Shown here: positions 1-6,864 of the stretch, one piece after another
Layout: each line of letters opens with the position of its first letter
Numbering within the stretch: the first letter of the stretch is position 1
From: Chitinophagaceae bacterium
GTDB taxonomy: Bacteria > Bacteroidota > Bacteroidia > Chitinophagales > Chitinophagaceae
Assembly (NCBI GenBank): GCA_025351145.1
Contig: JANXWM010000281.1
Location: 1 to 11,822 of the forward strand
Direction of reading: 5' to 3'
DNA: 11,822 bases
Translations under genes and position numbers: made by a program
The notes under the pieces: generated by a model
Seen by the model: only the letters and a program-made list of their open reading frames with translations
What the model was told of the DNA's origin: nothing
The model's database searches: none

Positions 1-30
1 GGAGATTATTTGCAGCCGTGCACATTATAG

Positions 31-68
31 ATCCAACCGTACAAGTGTGCGACGCAACCGGCGATGCC
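31..68 (+). repeat. Dispersed intergenic repeat, copy 1
   Basis: This copy contains the core GTACAAGTGTGCGACGCAA, identical to the core of copy 3 (5838-5855 region). It also shares ATCCAACC on the left of the core and a GATGCC on the right with copy 3, so the similarity reaches beyond the core. The upstream half seen in copies 2 and 3 (CTTCGATCTACGC and GGTAAAAGCTCA) is missing here, so this copy is partial or a variant. It lies in non-coding DNA. The internal TGCGACGCA is a 4-1-4 palindrome. The function is unknown. Confidence 0.75.
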
Positions 69-271
69 AACTGCTCTGCAGCCGGACACCAAATTATTTT
101 CATTTTTCAGCGTCGCATTTAAAAAGGATTTTCCTAAACAACAAATTTATTTCTCGGCAAAAAGAACTTTTTTTACAATGAGCAATTTGCTAATACCAAC
201 ACCAATCTCTCCCCTTAAAAAAACGATAACTTCTAACATGATTTCTTGCTGGTTTAGTTAATAATTCAATA

Positions 272-286
272 ACACGCAAATCGTGT
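272..286. promoter_or_regulatory. Short perfect dyad, possible operator
   Basis: ACACG-CAAAT-CGTGT is a perfect 5-bp inverted repeat with a 5-base spacer. It lies 44 bp upstream of the receptor start codon and overlaps the expected -33 region of the candidate promoter. That is where a dimeric repressor could bind. Only the symmetry and position are visible; no regulator gene is nearby, and a dyad this short can arise by chance. Confidence 0.25.
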
Positions 287-313
287 GTACGTTAATTCCC
301 GTGCTCACCTTTG
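283..313 (+). promoter_or_regulatory. Possible Bacteroidota-type promoter for the receptor gene
   Basis: CACCTTTG at 306-313 matches the Bacteroidota -7 consensus TAnnTTTG at all fixed positions except the first. At about 20 bases upstream only GTG (283-285) stands where TTG is expected, so the -33 element is weak. Transcription from here would start about 10 bases before the ATG at 330. It would also exclude the upstream GTG at 285, which supports the ATG start. Confidence 0.35.
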
Positions 314-329
314 CAAAAAAATTACAGCT

Positions 330-3300
330 ATGAGAAGCATGATTTACACCTTTTTAAGCATGGTCTTTTTTCTGGGCGTAGTTTCCACAACGATGGCGCA
401 GGAAACAACTTCGGAAATCGTTGGCAGCGTTACTGACAATGGGAAACCGGTTGCCGCAGCAACAGTAACAGCGCTGCATAACCCAACGGGTACAAAGTAT
501 GCTACCACAAGCCGCAAAGACGGCAGGTTTAATTTACCCAACATGAAAGTGGGCGGGCCGTATACCATTACCGTAAGCTATATTGGTTTTAAAGCAGAGC
601 CGCAGGAAAATGTATTTCTGTTACTGGGCCAGGAATACAAGGCAGATTTTGCACTTACCGCCGATACCAAAGCACTGACAGAAGTAGTGGTTTCGGCCGT
701 AAGCCAGAACAAAGTCTTTAACAACAGCCGTACCGGCAGCCAGGAAATTATCAGCCGTTCACAATTAGAAAGGCTGCCTACCATTAACCGTTCGCTGCAG
801 GATTTTACCAAGCTTACACCATCAGCAAACGGATTAAGTTTTGGTGGCCGCAGCGGTTCTTACAACAACCTTACTGTTGATGGAGCGAACTTTAATAATG
901 CATTTGGTTTATCAGGAACATTGGGCGGACAAACAGCATCTCAGCCAATTAGTTTAGATGCGATTGAGCAAATACAGGTAAACATTTCTCCTTACGATGT
1001 AAGGCAGGGTGGCTTCTCTGGTGCCGGTATAAACTCTGTTACACGCAGTGGTACCAATCAGTTTAAAGGCTCTGTTTATACGTATTTAAAAGGGCCGGGC
1101 ACACAGGGTTACGACGTAAGAACGGTTACTGTTCCAAAGCAGGATTTCAGTTATAATCAAAGAGGTTTTTCAGTTGGCGGACCGATCATAAAAAACAAAG
1201 TTTTCTTCTTTGTAAGTGGCGAGCAGGAAAGAATTACCGCACCTGCCACAAGTTTTATTGCATCGGATGCAAATCACCAGGCCAACCCTTCTTCTGTTTC
1301 ATTGGCAAATGCTGATACATTAAATGCACTGAAACAATTCCTGATGGATAAGTATAACTACAACCCCGGCGAATTCCAGGGTTACAGCTATAAAACCTAC
1401 AGCGATAAGGTTACTGCAAAAATTGACTGGAACATAAATAAGAATAATACTTTCACCATAAAGTATAACTATTTAAAGTCTTACAAAAATATTGCAGCAA
1501 GCAACAGTGGTGCGCCGGGCGGTAACAGGCAGCCGGGTTCTACGAGCCTGCCATTTAGTGGCAGTGGTTATACCATCAACAACAACTTTAATATTTTAAT
1601 TGCCGAGCTAAATACACGTTTCAGCAACAGGGCATCCAATAAACTGCAGTTTGGATATACAGCTTTAAGGGATTACAGAGCGAGCCTTGCAGGTGGCGAT
1701 TTTCCTTTGGTAGATATTATGAACGGCCAGGGACAAACGTATACATCTTTTGGGTATGAGCCATTTACTTATAACAACCTTTTGAACACAGACATTTACC
1801 AGTTCTCCGACATCTTCACGATGTACAAGGGTTCTCATGAAATTACATTGGGTACACAGAATTACATCAAGAAATTCAAGAATGGTTTTGCACCAAACTA
1901 CGAAGGTGTTTACAGGTTTAATACTTTAACTGATTTCTACAACAGCGCCAATAATGGTGCAGCCAATGCAGTTAGTTATAACCTGCAATATGCCGTTACA
2001 AAAGACGGTGCATTTCCTTTTGCAGAAATCGGCTCTACTGAATTAGGCTTTTTTGCACAGGATAAATGGAGGGTAAAAAAGAACCTCACGGTAACCTACG
2101 GTTTGCGTGTTGATGTTCCCATCTTCGAAGATAAATTTCAATCAAATCCCTATGTGCCGGCACTTATTTTCCGCGATGGAAAAAGTTATGATGTAGGCCA
2201 AAGACCCGGCAACAATACACTATTCTCACCAAGGCTTGGGTTTAACTGGGATGTATTCAAAAACCAGAAAACACAGGTTAGAGGTGGTATAGGTATTTTT
2301 GCAGGTCCTCCCCCATTTGTATGGATCAGTAACCAGGCCAGCAACAATGGTGTACAGTTTGGCTCTTTCAGCAAAACAAATGTTGCTTTTTCACCTGATA
2401 TCAATGTATATAGGCCAAGTGCAACTGCAGAAAATACAGCTTACAACTTAGTGTTTACTGATAAAGATTTTAAATATCCGCAGGCTTTAAAAGCAAGCTT
2501 TGCTGTTGATCAAAAATTACCCGGCGGTGTAGTGGCAACTTTAGAATATACGTTCTCTAAAGACATTGATGCCGTTTATTTCCAGAACGTAAACCTGCCT
2601 TCTACAGGTAAAGCGTTTGTAGGTTCTGACGGAAGAATCAGGTACGACAGTACCAAGATTTACGGTGGCAAACCGGTAGCAACTGTTACCAATCCTAACA
2701 TCAGCAATGCCATCTTAATGACCAACGCCAACAAGGGTTATGGTTATACTATTACATTGCAGGTACAGAAAAATACACGCAATTTTTACTTCAGTGCTGC
2801 CTACACTTACAGCGAAGTAAAAACGCTGAACGATGGCGGTTCTATTGCAGCAAGTAACTGGAGAGACAGACCAGTAAAAGGCGACCCCAATGCAATTGAT
2901 TTAGGCTACGCAAATTTCTATCAGCCGCACCGTGTAATTGCTTCTGCCTCTTACCGTAAAGAGTACGCAAAATATTTTGCCACTTCTGTAGGTCTCATCT
3001 TCGAAGCAGCCCCTGCTGGTGTTGCTTCTTACACGTACAATGGCGATGCTAACAACGATGGCACAGGTGGTAATAACGATCTTATTTATATTCCAAAAGA
3101 TCAAAACGATATTGTACTCGTTCCCGTAAACACAGGCGGCGGTAGTATTACCGATACAAGAACCCCTGCACAAATCTGGGCACAGTTAAACAATTTTATT
3201 AACCAGGATCCTTATTTAAGTTCGCACAGGGGCAGAACTGCGGAACGCAATGCTGCGGTGTTACCTTTCTTCCAGCGCTTAGATCTTAATGTTACGCAGG

Positions 3301-3605
3301 ACTTCTATCTCTCTACCGGAAAGAACAAAGACAAGCATACTTTGCGTGTTACATTCGACATGATTAACCTCGGTAATTTCGTTAACAAGAACTGGGGCAT
3401 TTACAAGTCGTTTACTTCAACTTCTTTTCTTAAATACGAAGGTCTTGTTCCGTCATCCGATCCTAACAATGCAGGCAAGCCACGTTATTCTATGCCGTAC
3501 TTAGACCCGGCTAATCAAATACCTGTGGTAAACAGTTATACAAACAACACAAGCATTCTTTCACGCTGGCAGGGCCAGATAGGTATCCGTTATATTTTTA
3601 ATTAA
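330..3605 (+). CDS. Oar-like TonB-dependent outer-membrane receptor
   Basis: This encodes a 1,091-residue outer-membrane protein, probably importing a large or scarce substrate using TonB/ExbBD energy. The ATG at 330 is preferred over the in-frame GTG at 285. It begins directly with a signal peptide (residues 1 to about 23, hydrophobic core FLSMVFFLGVV, ending MAQ), whereas the GTG adds 15 unrelated residues. Residues about 27-112 form a carboxypeptidase-regulatory-like beta domain (EIVGSVTDNGKPVAAATV, then DGRFNLPNM). Residues about 120-245 form the plug (TVDGANFNNAFG; DAIEQIQV; SPYDVRQGGFSGAGIN). The rest is beta-barrel, with the GDANNDG/NDLIYIP segment and the C-terminal strand GIRYIF typical of Oar-like receptors. 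No SusD-like gene follows, so it is not a standard SusC/SusD pair. The substrate cannot be told from sequence. It is followed by its own terminator. Confidence 0.93.
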   Translation: MRSMIYTFLSMVFFLGVVSTTMAQETTSEIVGSVTDNGKPVAAATVTALHNPTGTKYATTSRKDGRFNLPNMKVGGPYTITVSYIGFKAEPQENVFLLLGQEYKADFALTADTKALTEVVVSAVSQNKVFNNSRTGSQEIISRSQLERLPTINRSLQDFTKLTPSANGLSFGGRSGSYNNLTVDGANFNNAFGLSGTLGGQTASQPISLDAIEQIQVNISPYDVRQGGFSGAGINSVTRSGTNQFKGSVYTYLKGPGTQGYDVRTVTVPKQDFSYNQRGFSVGGPIIKNKVFFFVSGEQERITAPATSFIASDANHQANPSSVSLANADTLNALKQFLMDKYNYNPGEFQGYSYKTYSDKVTAKIDWNINKNNTFTIKYNYLKSYKNIAASNSGAPGGNRQPGSTSLPFSGSGYTINNNFNILIAELNTRFSNRASNKLQFGYTALRDYRASLAGGDFPLVDIMNGQGQTYTSFGYEPFTYNNLLNTDIYQFSDIFTMYKGSHEITLGTQNYIKKFKNGFAPNYEGVYRFNTLTDFYNSANNGAANAVSYNLQYAVTKDGAFPFAEIGSTELGFFAQDKWRVKKNLTVTYGLRVDVPIFEDKFQSNPYVPALIFRDGKSYDVGQRPGNNTLFSPRLGFNWDVFKNQKTQVRGGIGIFAGPPPFVWISNQASNNGVQFGSFSKTNVAFSPDINVYRPSATAENTAYNLVFTDKDFKYPQALKASFAVDQKLPGGVVATLEYTFSKDIDAVYFQNVNLPSTGKAFVGSDGRIRYDSTKIYGGKPVATVTNPNISNAILMTNANKGYGYTITLQVQKNTRNFYFSAAYTYSEVKTLNDGGSIAASNWRDRPVKGDPNAIDLGYANFYQPHRVIASASYRKEYAKYFATSVGLIFEAAPAGVASYTYNGDANNDGTGGNNDLIYIPKDQNDIVLVPVNTGGGSITDTRTPAQIWAQLNNFINQDPYLSSHRGRTAERNAAVLPFFQRLDLNVTQDFYLSTGKNKDKHTLRVTFDMINLGNFVNKNWGIYKSFTSTSFLKYEGLVPSSDPNNAGKPRYSMPYLDPANQIPVVNSYTNNTSILSRWQGQIGIRYIFN

Positions 3606-3622
3606 TCGTTTTCGTTACAAAC

Positions 3623-3653
3623 AAAAGCCGTCAAATTATTTTTGACGGCTTTT
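3623..3653 (+). terminator. Intrinsic terminator after the receptor gene
   Basis: A perfect 13-bp stem (AAAAGCCGTCAAA at 3623-3635 with TTTGACGGCTTTT at 3641-3653) encloses a 5-base loop (TTATT). A run of five T bases closes it, 18 bp past the stop codon. The A tract on the 5' side would act as a T tract on the other strand, so it may also stop transcripts coming leftward from the convergent serine hydrolase gene. No clear terminator lies nearer that gene. Confidence 0.92.
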
Positions 3654-3705
3654 TATTAATACAATTTTTTGTACCTGGCTTTTAATTTATATAATTGAGC
3701 TTTCC

Positions 3706-3769
3706 TTGCGTCGCACTCTTGTACTGTTGGATTATATATTGAGCTTTTACCGGTGCGTAGATCGAAGCG
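3706..3769 (-). repeat. Dispersed intergenic repeat, copy 2 (long form, inverted)
   Basis: Read on the minus strand, this 64-bp copy aligns with copy 3 (5793-5855) over its full length. Roughly 55 positions match, with one single-base gap. Shared blocks are CGCTTCGATCTACGC, CGGTAAAAGCTCA, ATCCAAC, GTACAAG and GTGCGACGCAA. It faces left, away from the serine hydrolase gene, while copy 3 faces right, so the two form an inverted pair around that gene. A 10-bp direct repeat ATTGAGCTTT occurs at 3694-3703 (outside) and 3738-3747 (inside). Confidence 0.85.
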
Positions 3770-3794
3770 AAAAGTAAACTATGAAATTACTCTA

Positions 3795-3818
3795 TCGGTC
3801 TGTGTCCCCACAGTCCGA
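3795..3818. other. Stem-loop of unknown role in the convergent intergenic region
   Basis: TCGGTCTGTG (3795-3804) pairs with CACAGTCCGA (3809-3818) around a 4-base loop (TCCC). It forms a 10-bp stem with one T-T mismatch. No T run follows on either strand, so it does not look like an intrinsic terminator. A second small hairpin, GGTGG-GAACAT-CCACC at 3840-3855, lies just to the right. Both fall in the 3' flank of the serine hydrolase gene, inside the inverted repeats. They may be part of a larger repeated unit or act in its mRNA 3' end. Confidence 0.5.
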
Positions 3819-3884
3819 AATAAACTAACTTTTCGGGTGGGTGGGAACATCCACCTATAGCAAAGACCCAAAGTCGTCTGAAGC

Positions 3885-5672
3885 TTATTTTATATCGTCA
3901 ACTTTTTTTATTTCATATTCGCCTGAACCATCTTTTTGTTTCAGGGCTGTTACTTTACCATTTTCTAACACAAACTCAATAGTGAAATCTGCAAATTCTT
4001 TTGTTTTGAAAATATTGGGCTTATAGGGGATTAATGCTAAATCTGGTTCTCCAAGTACGGTTAACTGATTTTTATTTTTTAAAACCAATTCAATGATGTT
4101 TGTGCCAATTTTATATTTACCTGTGTATTTACTCAATGTTTCAACCGTACTTAAGCTGGTATCTGCCTTTTTCAAAAAAACTGCTTCTCCTTCATCTAAA
4201 GAAACTACAAAGCGGTCTATATCTCCTTGTGGATTAGTGTTGTAGTTCAAAGAAAAAAAACCGTTTTGTTCATCATTGTTTGTATCGAACCTGTCGTAAT
4301 GAAAATGATGCAGCGGAAGCTTGATGTTGTGAAGTGTAAATACCAAATCTGTATCTTTCCTGGCTATATTGATGATACCGTATGCTGCATTTTCAAAGTC
4401 GCCTAAATAATCTTCAATTGGGTGTGAGGGTTTTGTATTTTTTACCTGCCCCTGCATTGCCTTTTCTCTGCCTTCGCTACCGATTTTTTTTCTGGCAACT
4501 TTATTTTTTAAACCTCTCTGGCTCCAAGGTGTAATCGACATGCCCAAAAGGTGTTCGTAAATATTGTAAGTGATAGCATTATAAGATAAATTATTGTCGC
4601 CAATTACAAAAACAATTACACCAAGACTGTCTTGTGGCATATAGGATATTTGAGAATGAATGCCATTTAAATCGCCACCATGCAACACTAATTGATGGCC
4701 CCGGTAAACATAAATATCTCTGCCCATACCATAAAAAGGGTTTTGCATTTCTGTGTAACCTTGCGCCATTAATCCGTTAGATTCTACGATTGATGGCTCT
4801 AATGTAGCATTTACTGCCGCTTCAGAAATTACCTGTTTACCTTCATACATTCCTTTATTCATAAGGGCTGCAAGCCAATGCGATAAATCGTTGATGTTTG
4901 AAATAATTGACCCTGCGGGGCCCAGCCCGTCTGTCTCTTCCAGGTAGGGTACTTTATATAAGATGTTCGTGTCTCTTTTTTCATCATAAGGTACAAAAAT
5001 GTCTTCCTGCTTTTTCATACTTGCAATGCTGAAAACTGTATTGTTCATTTTTAATGGCGCCAATATGTTTTCCTGCACAAAATTTTCCCATGTTTTCCCT
5101 TCTAATAAATTAATGATATGCCCTGCTGCTGCATACATTAAGTTGTTGTACAAAAAGCCCTGCCGTAATGGTTGTGTTGGCTCCAGGTACTTTAATTTTT
5201 CAAACAATTCAGCCCTGTTAAAATTGGATTTGTACCAAATTAAATCGTGCCGGGAAACACCTGTTCTATGAGAAAGCATATCCCGCATCGTTATTGTATT
5301 GTTAAGCTCGTCGTTATAAAACTGGATAGAAGGCACATAGCTTTTTATTGGCTTATCCCAATCTAACTTACCTTCATTTACCAACGACCCAACAGAGATA
5401 GCTGTGAATAATTTGGTATTAGAAGCTATTTGGAATAAAGTGTTTGCCGTAATTGGTAATTTTTTTTCGTAGTCCCGGTATCCATACCCTTTTACAAATA
5501 CCAGCTTGCCGTTTTTTACAACGCCAACACCCACCCCCGGCATATTCCAATCTTTTAGTGCCTGTTCCATTTCTTTGTCAAACGGAATTAGCTTTTTTTG
5601 GATATCAATATCTTGAGCGAAACTAAATATTGAAAACAAGCAGATGGAGGCAATGATAGTAATTGATTTCAT
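3885..5672 (-). CDS. Exported beta-lactamase-family serine hydrolase (class C fold)
   Basis: This 595-residue protein has a signal peptide (residues 1 to about 20, ending FSFAQ). Its penicillin-binding/class C beta-lactamase-type domain spans about residues 28-375. The catalytic signature is complete: S84-N-T-K87 is the SxxK motif, Y175-N-N177 the YxN motif, and H331-G-G333 occupies the third (KTG-like) position. Residues about 410-505 fit the DUF3471-type beta domain often found behind such enzymes (HPIEDYLGDFENAAYG). A similar segment from about 510 (LSKYTGKYKIG) may be a second lipocalin-like domain. Family members include D-amino peptidases, esterases and peptidoglycan-related enzymes. 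Antibiotic resistance should not be assumed. It probably acts in the periplasm. It is transcribed alone, converges on the receptor gene, and is bracketed by long inverted repeats. The start is supported by the signal peptide and a promoter about 41 bp upstream. Confidence 0.92.
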   Translation of the reverse strand: MKSITIIASICLFSIFSFAQDIDIQKKLIPFDKEMEQALKDWNMPGVGVGVVKNGKLVFVKGYGYRDYEKKLPITANTLFQIASNTKLFTAISVGSLVNEGKLDWDKPIKSYVPSIQFYNDELNNTITMRDMLSHRTGVSRHDLIWYKSNFNRAELFEKLKYLEPTQPLRQGFLYNNLMYAAAGHIINLLEGKTWENFVQENILAPLKMNNTVFSIASMKKQEDIFVPYDEKRDTNILYKVPYLEETDGLGPAGSIISNINDLSHWLAALMNKGMYEGKQVISEAAVNATLEPSIVESNGLMAQGYTEMQNPFYGMGRDIYVYRGHQLVLHGGDLNGIHSQISYMPQDSLGVIVFVIGDNNLSYNAITYNIYEHLLGMSITPWSQRGLKNKVARKKIGSEGREKAMQGQVKNTKPSHPIEDYLGDFENAAYGIINIARKDTDLVFTLHNIKLPLHHFHYDRFDTNNDEQNGFFSLNYNTNPQGDIDRFVVSLDEGEAVFLKKADTSLSTVETLSKYTGKYKIGTNIIELVLKNKNQLTVLGEPDLALIPYKPNIFKTKEFADFTIEFVLENGKVTALKQKDGSGEYEIKKVDDIK

Positions 5673-5712
5673 TTTTTATATTTTGTTGATGAAGGCTAAT
5701 TTTTTGTTCGAA

Positions 5713-5743
5713 CTAAGATAGTACAACTTAAAAATATTCACAA
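5713..5743 (-). promoter_or_regulatory. Bacteroidota-type promoter for the serine hydrolase gene
   Basis: On the minus strand, TTG (5743-5741) is followed after exactly 20 bases by TATCTTAG (5720-5713). The latter matches the -7 consensus TAnnTTTG at five of six fixed positions. The spacing is in the 19-21 range known for Bacteroidota sigma-ABfr promoters. It predicts a leader of about 35 bases, which is A-rich just before the ATG and lacks a Shine-Dalgarno sequence. Confidence 0.5.
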
Positions 5744-5792
5744 GTTGGCAATAAATCTTTCCTGTAAAACAAACGAGGCCATGGTTACAAAA

Positions 5793-5855
5793 CGCTTCGA
5801 TCTACGCTGCGGTAAAAGCTCATTCACAATCCAACCGTACAAGTGTGCGACGCAA
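5793..5855 (+). repeat. Dispersed intergenic repeat, copy 3 (long form)
   Basis: This 63-bp copy aligns with the reverse complement of copy 2 (3706-3769) over its whole length. It has the same core as copy 1. Similarity to copy 1 continues to the right through GATGCC (5860-5865). It lies between the 5' end of the serine hydrolase gene and the 3' end of the SGNH gene. No T-tailed hairpin is visible here, so the repeat may sit where the acylation operon's transcript ends, but it is not a classical terminator. Confidence 0.85.
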
Positions 5856-5919
5856 CTGGGATGCCATGAAAAGATTAGCCGGTAACACAGAGATTTGAAT
5901 AATGCGGCAGTAAGAAAAG

Positions 5920-6855
5920 TTATTTGTTGAGTAACCCTTCCTGCTTTATCCTGTTGCAGATCTCGGATGTAAACATATCAGCACCAGTTGTATTAAGGTG
6001 CGCCAGATCGTAAAACATTTCGCGTTTTACATACTTGGGATCTGAAGCGTAATTCCAGAAAGGCACATTGTATTTGGCGAGAATTTCTTTGGTAACTTTT
6101 AAAGACTCATTGTCTTTAAAAGGCTGGCTGTACATGGGTGAAAGAATAGCAACGATGGGGATTTTTTTATCGGTAACTGCCTTAACAAAATACTCAAGCC
6201 TGCCGCGGCCGAATGTGTCGATTTTATCCCTGTCGGAAAAATCGGGTGGGTCTTGTGTAAGCTTGCTGCCGATCAGTGGCTGGTAGCCATTAATATTATC
6301 GTTATCGCTGCGGGAATAATTTCTAAAGATGGATAAAATGAGCGAATTGTAAGCGTATAGTTTAGAAGCCCTTGCTTTGTAAATTTCATTGGGAAACAAT
6401 TCGAGGCCCAGCTTTTCAAAATTTTTGTTGGTTAAAACATAAGGCAGCATCATGCCCGCAAGTATATCTTCGCCTGCTTTATCCTGGCGCCATGCTATTT
6501 CCTTTGCTGAAAGATCGAGGATGATGAGTTTGTGTTCGTGTGTGCCCTCAAGCGCCCCGGGCAATATTGCAGAACCGTAAATAATATTTGAACCATTACG
6601 GCCGCAATTGTAAGCAGAAAGACCAAGTGAATCGGTAATTACTTTAGTATCGTAAGTATGCACAGCCCTTGATGCGCCGTAGATAAGCACTTCTTCCTGC
6701 GGGTCGTTGATTGCGTGGGCAAAAGAAGCCGCATCGCCCAATGGTTCGTTTTGAAAATAGTATTCGATAATAGATCCCAAACCCCTGTCAACAATAAACA
6801 TGACTGCCAGGAGGATGAATAATTTTTTGAAGAATTTTAAGTATTGTGCTTTCAT
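5920..6855 (-). CDS. SGNH-hydrolase-like membrane-anchored partner of the MBOAT acyltransferase
   Basis: This 311-residue protein has one N-terminal hydrophobic segment (about residues 10-26, KLFILLAVMFIVDRG). It probably works as a signal anchor and places the rest outside the cytoplasmic membrane. The body has an SGNH/GDSL-type layout. S62 in YGASRAVHTYD is the likely nucleophile, NCGRNGSN (83-90) supplies Gly/Asn oxyanion residues, and D283-L-A-H286 is the DxxH catalytic pair near the C-terminus. Proteins of this kind (as with AlgX or AlgJ beside AlgI) pass acyl groups from the membrane to polysaccharide hydroxyls or remove them. The gene starts 9 bp after the MBOAT stop on the same strand, so the two are surely cotranscribed. 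The acceptor is unknown, because no polysaccharide synthase lies in the window. Confidence 0.82.
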   Translation of the reverse strand: MKAQYLKFFKKLFILLAVMFIVDRGLGSIIEYYFQNEPLGDAASFAHAINDPQEEVLIYGASRAVHTYDTKVITDSLGLSAYNCGRNGSNIIYGSAILPGALEGTHEHKLIILDLSAKEIAWRQDKAGEDILAGMMLPYVLTNKNFEKLGLELFPNEIYKARASKLYAYNSLILSIFRNYSRSDNDNINGYQPLIGSKLTQDPPDFSDRDKIDTFGRGRLEYFVKAVTDKKIPIVAILSPMYSQPFKDNESLKVTKEILAKYNVPFWNYASDPKYVKREMFYDLAHLNTTGADMFTSEICNRIKQEGLLNK

Positions 6856-6864
6856 ATTCTTAAT

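Larger units (their letters stand above)
1..329. other. Gene-free leader upstream of the TonB-dependent receptor gene
   Basis: I see no convincing gene here. The only long open frame (64-261) has no family-like sequence and begins inside a dispersed repeat copy. The first 90 bases are relatively GC-rich and contain that repeat (31-68). The remainder is AT-rich. An 8-bp inverted match, TGCGACGC at 48-55 and GCGTCGCA at 110-117, could allow a long-range fold. The end nearest the gene carries a dyad (272-286) and a possible promoter (283-313). No tail of an upstream gene is recognisable at the left edge. Confidence 0.6.

Noticed and set aside
64..261. 65-codon open frame in the left leader
   Set aside because: It starts inside a dispersed repeat copy, has a low-complexity Phe/Lys-rich translation typical of AT-rich non-coding DNA, and shows no family-like motif.
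285..329. GTG start extending the receptor by 15 residues
   Set aside because: The extension precedes a normal signal peptide and overlaps the likely promoter, so the ATG at 330 is the better start.
330..3605. SusC of a polysaccharide utilisation locus
   Set aside because: No SusD-like gene follows. The next gene is convergent, and the receptor has Oar-like rather than typical SusC features.
3885..5672. Reading the beta-lactamase-fold gene as an antibiotic resistance gene
   Set aside because: The long C-terminal beta domains and HGG third motif fit the broad serine hydrolase/esterase/peptidase group. Nothing here shows beta-lactam hydrolysis.
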